A stretch of DNA of 64,000 bases, from contig JAWLHA010000020.1 of assembly GCA_041690535.1 (NCBI GenBank), positions 1 to 64,000 of the forward strand. The letters run 5' to 3'. Of the stretch, positions 58,742-64,000 are shown piece after piece. The notes under the pieces were generated by a model. It saw nothing but the letters and a program-made list of their open reading frames with translations, ran no database searches and was not told where the DNA came from. The translations under genes and the position numbers were made by a program. The stretch is from JAWLHA01 sp041690535 (GTDB taxonomy: Bacteria > Pseudomonadota > Gammaproteobacteria > Thiohalomonadales > Thiohalomonadaceae). Position 1 is the first letter of the stretch. The number at the start of each line of letters is the position of its first letter.

Positions 58742-59542
58742 ATGAGCGAGAACCTGTTTGATCAAGCCTACGCCTGTCTCATGGCGGCGAGCCCGGAGGA
58801 TAAGGTCCGCCTCACCGAATCCGCGGCGGCCGCTTGGCGGAGCGGCCAACTGGAGTGCGAAGGGGGGCCGGCCGTGGAGGCGGTGGAACGGCCCGGTTTG
58901 CCGACGAGCCTTCGGCTGGTGCGCCCCCGGGAGCTGCCCGCGCGTCGGCCCAACACCCCCGAGGGGCGGGCCGTGCTCTACCACGCCCTGACCCATATCG
59001 AATTCAATGCCATCAACCTCGGTTGGGATGCGGTCTACCGTTTCCGCGACATGCCGCGGGCCTACTACGACGACTGGGTGCGGGTGGCGGATGAGGAGGC
59101 ATACCATTTCCGCCTCTTGCGGTCGCACCTGCAGACGCTCGGTCACGATTACGGTGACTTTCCAGGTCACAACGGGTTATGGGAGATGGCACGCAAGACC
59201 GCGCATGATGCCCTGGCGCGCATGGCCCTGGTGCCGCGCTGCCTGGAGGCGCGCGGTCTGGATGTGAACCCGGGGATCAAGGCGAAACTGCTCGAATGCG
59301 GAGATGCGGAGGGAGCCGCTCTGCTCGACATCATCCTTCATGATGAAATCGGCCATGTGGCCATCGGAAACCGTTGGTTCTACCATCTCTGTGAACGACG
59401 CGGCCTGTCGCCTGAACCGACCTACCGCGCGCTGATTCAGGAGTATATGCAGGGTCCGCTCAGGGGACCTTTTCACATCGAGGCACGCCGCGCTGCGGGG
59501 TTCAGCGAGGCGGAGCTGGCCTATTTGCAAGGGGTTGGATAG
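58742..59542 (+). CDS. DUF455 ferritin-like protein
   Basis: The 266-residue protein matches the DUF455 ferritin-like group. Metal-ligand-type residues appear as Glu/His pairs in ALTHIEFNAINLGWDAVYRF (about 82), ADEEAYHFRLL (about 117) and HDEIGHVAIG (about 200), the pattern of a diiron four-helix bundle. FPGHNGLWEMARKTAHD is highly conserved in the family. Some relatives are linked to tRNA hydroxylation or oxidative defence, but no role is proven. It begins 52 bp after a repeat remnant, so it probably has its own promoter, and is 7 bp before the next gene. Confidence 0.9.
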   Translation: MSENLFDQAYACLMAASPEDKVRLTESAAAAWRSGQLECEGGPAVEAVERPGLPTSLRLVRPRELPARRPNTPEGRAVLYHALTHIEFNAINLGWDAVYRFRDMPRAYYDDWVRVADEEAYHFRLLRSHLQTLGHDYGDFPGHNGLWEMARKTAHDALARMALVPRCLEARGLDVNPGIKAKLLECGDAEGAALLDIILHDEIGHVAIGNRWFYHLCERRGLSPEPTYRALIQEYMQGPLRGPFHIEARRAAGFSEAELAYLQGVG

Positions 59543-59549
59543 GGGGATC

Positions 59550-60251
59550 ATGTTGGTCAAACCGTTCGTGGCATTTCTCGTTCTCGTGGGCACAGGCATT
59601 GCGGCCTCCGCTGGTGCCGAAGAGGCTTCCATGCTTCTCTATCAGGTACAGGAACCCGGCCTGGAGCCCTACGCTTCGCGTGTGATCGTGACCCGGCAGT
59701 ACCTGCGTATGGATGATGGTGGCGGGGAGGGGGACTTCGTGCTCTTCGATCGGGCCAAGCGCAATATCTTCAGTGTGAATCACGATGACCGGACGGTCTT
59801 CGCGATCCCGGCTCGTCCTGTAGAGATTGACCCGCCCATGGCCCTGGAACGCCGAGCGGAGAACATCCCGGCCAACGGGGGAATGCCCGAGGTGGCGGGA
59901 CAGAAACCGAAACACCACCGTCTTCTTGTGAACGGAGGTGAGTGTTACAACGTGGTGACCGTTTCGGGGGTACTCACCGATGCGGTGGTTGCGCTCGGTG
60001 AGTTCCGCGAGGTTCTGGCCGGGGAGCATGCCCGTATCCTGCCGCATGTCCCTGCAGATATGCAGCTACCGTGCGACCTCGCACTGAACACCTTTGCACC
60101 CAAGTGGCAACTGGAGTATGGGTTGCCCATTCAGGAGTGGGACTCGAGCGGAAAGGGGCAGGCATTGCTTGATTTCGACCCCGAATTCGAAGCTGAAGAG
60201 TCGCTGTTCCGCCTTCCCGGCGGCTATCGGCACTACGGTACCGGCGAGTGA
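59550..60251 (+). CDS. Hypothetical exported protein
   Basis: The 233-residue protein has a clear signal peptide (about 1-23, ending ASAGAEE) and no membrane segment after it. Two cysteines (GGECYNVV and QLPCDLAL, about 133 and 177) could form a disulfide in the periplasm. I do not recognise the fold; the segments VTRQYLRMDDG and VLFDRAKRNIFSVNHDDRTV resemble the lipoprotein-carrier-like or DUF4412-like beta proteins, but weakly. ATG 59550 follows GGGGGATC; the open frame begins at a TTG 15 bases earlier. It is 7 bp after the DUF455 gene. Confidence 0.75.
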   Translation: MLVKPFVAFLVLVGTGIAASAGAEEASMLLYQVQEPGLEPYASRVIVTRQYLRMDDGGGEGDFVLFDRAKRNIFSVNHDDRTVFAIPARPVEIDPPMALERRAENIPANGGMPEVAGQKPKHHRLLVNGGECYNVVTVSGVLTDAVVALGEFREVLAGEHARILPHVPADMQLPCDLALNTFAPKWQLEYGLPIQEWDSSGKGQALLDFDPEFEAEESLFRLPGGYRHYGTGE

Positions 60252-60323
60252 TGCCCCGAGCTGGCGACATTTGGCGGCCGAGCGCAGGGGTGATTTCTAG
60301 TGTGTCTCGGAGGCACTCACTTC

Positions 60324-60489
60324 CAGGGTGAACGCAGGCTAACGTCATGGCCGTGCTGTGAGCGACGTAAGTCCTTGAAAGCAGGTACGCTGTAAATACG
60401 ACCGACATGGATGTCGGGAGTGAAAATCATGCAGGAGCAAACATCTTTGACCCTGTATGCTCGACGGTCGCGTCCGCCACTTCGCCGGG
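60324..60489. mobile_element. Family-2 element, left part
   Basis: It starts CAGGGTGAACGCA, continues through GTGCTGTGAGCGACGTAAG and TCCTTGAAAGCAGGTACGC, then the central part ATACGACCGACATGGATG shared with the copy at 23456. It fades near 60481, just before the lpxH stop at 60490; no right terminus is seen. It takes up most of the gap between two convergent genes. Confidence 0.8.
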
Positions 60490-61221
60490 CTAGTCCTGCG
60501 TGGGCGCGATGGGAAATTCCGTGCAGCCTGCCCGGGTGCAGGCGAGGGCATGGCCCTCCCGGTACCAGTCGGCCAGCACGTGCCGTTCCCGCGGTGTCCC
60601 GTCGACCTCGCCATGGTGGGCGGCAGGTCGGTGGGTGTGGCCGTGGATCAGGAGCTCGGCCTGGTGGGTGCGGAAAGCCGCCTCCACCGCAGCCGCGTTC
60701 ACGTCCATGATCCCCTGCGCCTTGCGGCTGATCTCCTCCTTGCTCTTGTCCCGCAACTGATGGGCGAGGGCAATGCGCTCTTCGGGGGATTTCTCCAGAA
60801 AATCGGCAATCCAGGCCGGATTGCGCAAGGTGCTGCGAAGTTGCTGATAGGGGAGATCGTCGGTGCAGAGGGTATCGCCATGCATGAGCACGGTGCGCCG
60901 GCCGTAGAGATCGATGACGTGGGGATCGGCGATCAACGTGCAGCCGGTCAACGCCTCGAAGCCCTCGCCGAGAAGGAAGTCGCGGTTGCCTCGCATGACA
61001 TACACCGGCACGCCGCTTTCGGTGAGCTGCCTGAAACCCTCCAGGATCGGGCGGTGATCGGGCAGAATGAGGTCGTCACCGAGCCACGCCTCGAACAGAT
61101 CGCCGAGGACGTAGAGGGCTTCGGCACCGCGGGCCTCACCGGCCAGGAAGCGGAGGAACAGCCGGTTGATCTCCGGCCGTTCTCCGGTGAGGTGCAGATC
61201 GGATATGAAGAGTGTTGACAC
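60490..61221 (-). CDS. lpxH: UDP-2,3-diacylglucosamine diphosphatase
   Basis: The 243-residue calcineurin-like hydrolase cuts UDP-2,3-diacylglucosamine to lipid X and UMP in lipid A synthesis. All metal motifs are present: FISDLHLTGERP (about 6-9), GDLFEAWLGDD, GNRDFLLGE, MHGDTLCTDD and IHGHTHRPA. The open frame extends to 61368 inside ppiB; GTG 61221, two bases after the ppiB stop, gives the normal N-terminus VSTLFISDLHL. It is last in the ppiA-ppiB-lpxH operon. Confidence 0.96.
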   Translation of the reverse strand: MSTLFISDLHLTGERPEINRLFLRFLAGEARGAEALYVLGDLFEAWLGDDLILPDHRPILEGFRQLTESGVPVYVMRGNRDFLLGEGFEALTGCTLIADPHVIDLYGRRTVLMHGDTLCTDDLPYQQLRSTLRNPAWIADFLEKSPEERIALAHQLRDKSKEEISRKAQGIMDVNAAAVEAAFRTHQAELLIHGHTHRPAAHHGEVDGTPRERHVLADWYREGHALACTRAGCTEFPIAPTQD

Positions 61222-61223
61222 GC

Positions 61224-61718
61224 TTACTCTTCGATTTCCACGCTCTCGATCACCACCTCTTCCTTCGGCACGTCCTGGTGGAAGCCGTAGTTGCCGGTGG
61301 CCACCCCCTTGATCTTGTCCACCACCTCCATGCCGTCCACCACCTTGCCGAATACGCAGTAGCCCCACCCCTGGGCGTTGGGGGCGGTGTGGTTGAGGAA
61401 GTGATTGTCATTCACGTTGATGAAGAACTGGGCGGTGGCCGAGTGCGGATCCATGGTGCGGGCCATGGCGAGGGTGCCACGCTCGTTCTTCAGGCCGTTG
61501 TCGGCCTCGTTCTTGATGGGGGCATGGGTGGACTTCTCGCGCATGCCGGATTCCATGCCACCGCCCTGGATCATGAAACCGTTGATCACCCGGTGGAAGA
61601 TGGTGCCGTTATAGAATCCCTCGCGGGCATAGGTCAGAAAGTTCTCCACGGTCACCGGCGCCTGGTCAGGGTACATCTCCAGGGTGATGGTGCCGTGGTT
61701 GGTGTTCAACTTAATCAC
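61224..61718 (-). CDS. ppiB: Peptidyl-prolyl cis-trans isomerase B (cytoplasmic cyclophilin)
   Basis: The 164-residue cyclophilin has no signal peptide. Active-site residues are in GTIFHRVINGFMIQGGG (Arg), the Gln/Phe stretch SATAQFFINVNDN, and the downstream His-containing part. It accelerates proline isomerisation in the cytoplasm. Its ATG overlaps the stop of the exported paralogue by four bases (ATGA). The order ppiB-lpxH is also found in E. coli. Confidence 0.96.
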   Translation of the reverse strand: MIKLNTNHGTITLEMYPDQAPVTVENFLTYAREGFYNGTIFHRVINGFMIQGGGMESGMREKSTHAPIKNEADNGLKNERGTLAMARTMDPHSATAQFFINVNDNHFLNHTAPNAQGWGYCVFGKVVDGMEVVDKIKGVATGNYGFHQDVPKEEVVIESVEIEE

Positions 61719-62326
61719 TGGTTCTCTCCTGCTTTCTTGGCGGGGGATTCGAGGGTGACCTTCTCGATGAGAACGGTCGTCTGCGGCACATCCGAGCGGA
61801 AGGGGCCGCCGGGGCCGGTCTTCACTTCCTTGATCGCCTTGACCACATCCATGCCCTTGATCACGCGGCCAAACACGGCATAGCCCCAGGCGCGGGGCGT
61901 TTTTTCGCGGAAATCGAGGAAATCGTTGTTGGAAACGTTGATGAAGAACTGCGCCGTGGCCGAGTGGGGATCGGACGTACGTGCCATGGCGACGCTGCCG
62001 ACCGTGTTACGCAGCCCGTTGTCGGCCTCGTTCACGACCGGAGGGCGGGTGGGCTTCTGTTCGTACTGGGGGGTGAAGCCGCCACCCTGGACCATGAAGC
62101 CGTCAATCACGCGGTGAAAAATGGTGCCGTTGTAAAAGCCGTCTCTCACGTACTGGAGGAAATTATCCACGGTTTTCGGCGCTTTTTCCGGGTAGAGTTC
62201 CAGCACGATCTCGCCCATGCTGGTCTGCATGCGCACCCGGGGGGCACTCTCCTCCTCGGCCCAGGCGGTGCCAGTTACGGCGATGCTCAGCAGCAGCCCC
62301 GTGAGATACTTCAGAAGCGGTTTCAT
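61715..62326 (-). CDS. ppiA: Peptidyl-prolyl cis-trans isomerase A (periplasmic cyclophilin)
   Basis: The 203-residue paralogue of the next gene has a signal peptide (MKPLLKYL to AWAEEE, about 1-24) and a cyclophilin domain with GTIFHRVIDGFMVQGGG and SATAQFFINVSNND. It acts on secreted proteins. ATG 62326 follows GGAGGG; an in-frame ATG at 62365 would add 13 residues before the signal peptide and is rejected. The tandem of exported and cytoplasmic cyclophilins suggests a local duplication. Confidence 0.95.
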   Translation of the reverse strand: MKPLLKYLTGLLLSIAVTGTAWAEEESAPRVRMQTSMGEIVLELYPEKAPKTVDNFLQYVRDGFYNGTIFHRVIDGFMVQGGGFTPQYEQKPTRPPVVNEADNGLRNTVGSVAMARTSDPHSATAQFFINVSNNDFLDFREKTPRAWGYAVFGRVIKGMDVVKAIKEVKTGPGGPFRSDVPQTTVLIEKVTLESPAKKAGENQ

Positions 62327-62478
62327 GCCCACCCTCCAAGATTGCGAGACGAAAGGGTCAATCATATAAGGTCCTGAGCGGGGGATAAACCCTGATCAGT
62401 TGGCCGCCGCCCGCGGCTCGCCCCCGCGTGGCATGGGGGACTGACCGGTGTCTGTGGCTCAATCCCCGAGACGGCGTT

Positions 62479-62513
62479 GTAGCCCGGATTCCGCACCGCT
62501 TTACCCGAGCTAC
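62479..62513. repeat. REP-like palindrome upstream of gltX
   Basis: GTAGCCCGGATTCCGC followed by ACCGCTTTACCCGAGCTAC matches the palindrome at 29615-29655 in inverse order, with changes in one arm. It lies in the 264-bp gap between divergent ppiA and gltX. I see no gene in the rest of that gap. Confidence 0.7.
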
Positions 62514-62590
62514 CAGTGGAAAGTATTGATACGAAATACAGCCAGGGCGCCTTTGTGCGCTTTGGTCCTTTCCGCTACCATTTGCCGCCT

Positions 62591-63997
62591 ATGACAGCAC
62601 ACACCCTCAAAACCCGATTTGCACCCAGCCCCACGGGCTACATCCACTTGGGCAACGCCCGCACCGCCCTGTTCAGCGCGCTCCTGGCGCGAAAGGGCGA
62701 CGGGGTCTTTCTGCTGCGCATTGAAGATACCGACCTGGAGCGCAGCCGAAGCGAATACGTCGAGGCCTTGCAGCAGGACCTGCAGTGGCTCGGACTGCCC
62801 TGGCAGGAAGGGCCAGGGGCCGATCGGGGCAATGGACCCTACTTCCAGTCGGAACGTGCGCGGCTCTACGCGGACTTCTACAACCGTCTGGAGGCCTCCG
62901 GGCAGGCGTACCCCTGCTTCTGCACCCCCCAGGAGCTGGAGATGTCGCGCAAGGCGCAGCGGGCCGCCGGTCGGCCGCCGCGCTACTCCGGCAAGTGCGC
63001 CAATCTCAATGCCGAGGAGGTGCAGGCCAGGTTGGCGGCAGGCCTGAAGTCCACCCTGCGCTTTCGGGTACCCGGTGATCGCCGGATTGTCTTCGAGGAT
63101 CTGGTGCGCGGCGAGCAGCGCTTCGAGGGCAGCGACATCGGCGACTTCATCATCCGCCGCGCCGACGGCACTCCGGCCTTCTTCTTCTGCAATGCGGTGG
63201 ATGATGCATTGATGGGGGTGACCCATGTGCTGCGCGGCGAGGACCACCTCACCAACACCCCGCGGCAGATGCTCATCCTGGAGGCGCTCGGGCTTCCCGT
63301 TCCGCAGTACGGCCACATCTCCATGATCGTGGGCCCGGACGGGTCGCCGCTTTCCAAACGCCACGGGAGCCGCAGCCTGCGGGAGCTGCGGGCCGAAGGT
63401 TATTTCCCCCAGGCGGTCGCCAACTACCTGGCGCGGCTCGGCCACAACTTCCAGAGCGATGCACTGCTTCCCCTGGAGAGGTTGGCAGCAGGCTTTGAGT
63501 TCAACCGGTTGGGTCGGGCACCGGCCCGCTATGACGCGGCGCAGCTGCTCAGCTGGCAGCAGCAGGCAGTGGCTCAGGCCCGTCCCGACACCCTGTGGGC
63601 GTGGATGGGGCCGAATGTGGAGGCCTTGGTACCGGCCCAATCCAAAGAGGAGTTCCTGCAGGCGGTGCAGCCCAATGTCACCTTCCCCGGTGATGCGGAG
63701 CACTGGGCGCGGGTGTTGTTCACCGACGAATTGCCCCTGGATGAGGAAAAGCGGGAGACGCTCGTCGCGGCGGGGACGGAGTTCTTCCGCGCCGCCGTGG
63801 CCGCCCTGGAGGCCCACGGCACCGAGTTCAAGGCCTTTGCCGAGGGGGTGAAGAGCGCCACCGGGGCCAAGGGAAAGCAGCTTTTCATGCCGCTGCGGGT
63901 CGCCTTGAGCGGTGAGACCGGCGGGCCCGAGATGGGCCGTCTGTTGCCGCTGCTTGGCCTGGAGCGGGCCCGACGGCGCCTGCAGGCGTGGGCGTGA
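62591..63997 (+). CDS. gltX: Glutamate--tRNA ligase
   Basis: The 468-residue class I synthetase charges tRNA-Glu. The HIGH-type motif is FAPSPTGYIHLGNART (about 8-23) and the KMSKS-type motif PLSKRHGSRSL (about 252). FCTPQELEMSRKAQ belongs to the connective-peptide region, and a C-terminal anticodon-binding helical bundle completes it. The form HLGN with LSKRHG resembles the discriminating and GltX2-like lineages; some Proteobacteria have two GltX copies, so tRNA specificity should not be assumed. ATG 62591 gives the standard start; the open frame begins at 62516 without ribosome site. The gene ends 3 bp before the window edge. Confidence 0.95.
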   Translation: MTAHTLKTRFAPSPTGYIHLGNARTALFSALLARKGDGVFLLRIEDTDLERSRSEYVEALQQDLQWLGLPWQEGPGADRGNGPYFQSERARLYADFYNRLEASGQAYPCFCTPQELEMSRKAQRAAGRPPRYSGKCANLNAEEVQARLAAGLKSTLRFRVPGDRRIVFEDLVRGEQRFEGSDIGDFIIRRADGTPAFFFCNAVDDALMGVTHVLRGEDHLTNTPRQMLILEALGLPVPQYGHISMIVGPDGSPLSKRHGSRSLRELRAEGYFPQAVANYLARLGHNFQSDALLPLERLAAGFEFNRLGRAPARYDAAQLLSWQQQAVAQARPDTLWAWMGPNVEALVPAQSKEEFLQAVQPNVTFPGDAEHWARVLFTDELPLDEEKRETLVAAGTEFFRAAVAALEAHGTEFKAFAEGVKSATGAKGKQLFMPLRVALSGETGGPEMGRLLPLLGLERARRRLQAWA

Positions 63998-64000
63998 TTG

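Overview
The window is 64 kb of GC-rich DNA from a gammaproteobacterium. The gene orders tig-clpP-clpX-lon-hupB-ppiD, yejABEF-mltD-gloB-methyltransferase-rnhA-dnaQ and leuCDB-asd-usg-fimV-truA-trpFBA-accD-folC-dedD-cvpA-purF-metZ match, from memory, chromosomal blocks of Pseudomonas and related free-living gammaproteobacteria. FimV, a gammaproteobacterial-type Asd/Usg pair and the MetZ route to homocysteine fit this. A Chromatiales or Ectothiorhodospiraceae-like host is my guess; genus cannot be fixed from sequence alone. The window is chromosomal core with one accessory metal locus and many short mobile repeats.

Region 1 (1-11.6 kb) is a metal-acquisition locus. A 7-bp tandem repeat array and a near-perfect sigma-54 promoter (206-221) precede a seven-gene run: TonB-dependent receptor, His-rich periplasmic protein, NapH/CcoG-like membrane polyferredoxin, CcdA-like membrane protein, ExbB, ExbD and TonB. 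Next come a NosA/OprC-type copper receptor, a PCu(A)C copper chaperone with an intact metal motif, and on the other strand a sensor-less sigma-54 activator cotranscribed with a SafE/UreH-like membrane protein. I infer a sigma-54-controlled, TonB-energised, redox-assisted copper (or related metal) uptake system. This is the best candidate here for an undescribed system.

Region 2 (11.7-34.2 kb) is core: tRNA-Lys and tRNA-Leu, trigger factor, ClpXP, Lon (candidate heat-shock promoter), HU, tRNA-Val and tRNA-Asp, PpiD, a dicarboxylate/amino-acid symporter, the Yej oligopeptide ABC transporter, MltD, GloB, a methyltransferase, RNase HI and the DNA polymerase III epsilon subunit. At the spot where fabI lies in Pseudomonas, only a frameshifted 3' end of fabI remains, cut off by a repeat element.

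Region 3 (34.2-63.997 kb) holds a single-domain response regulator, a PilZ protein, a LysR regulator divergent from leuCDB, the leu/asd/fimV/trp/acc/fol/pur block, metZ behind a SAM-II riboswitch with a mutually exclusive terminator and antiterminator, a set of small or poorly known genes, the ppiA-ppiB-lpxH operon and gltX.

Two families of short non-coding inverted-repeat elements are scattered through the window. Family 1 (two copies) is flanked by perfect 8-bp target duplications. Family 2 (seven full, deleted or half copies) begins CAGGGTAAACGCATAC, and three copies have flanking direct repeats of 7-10 bp. A third, REP-like palindrome family has three copies.
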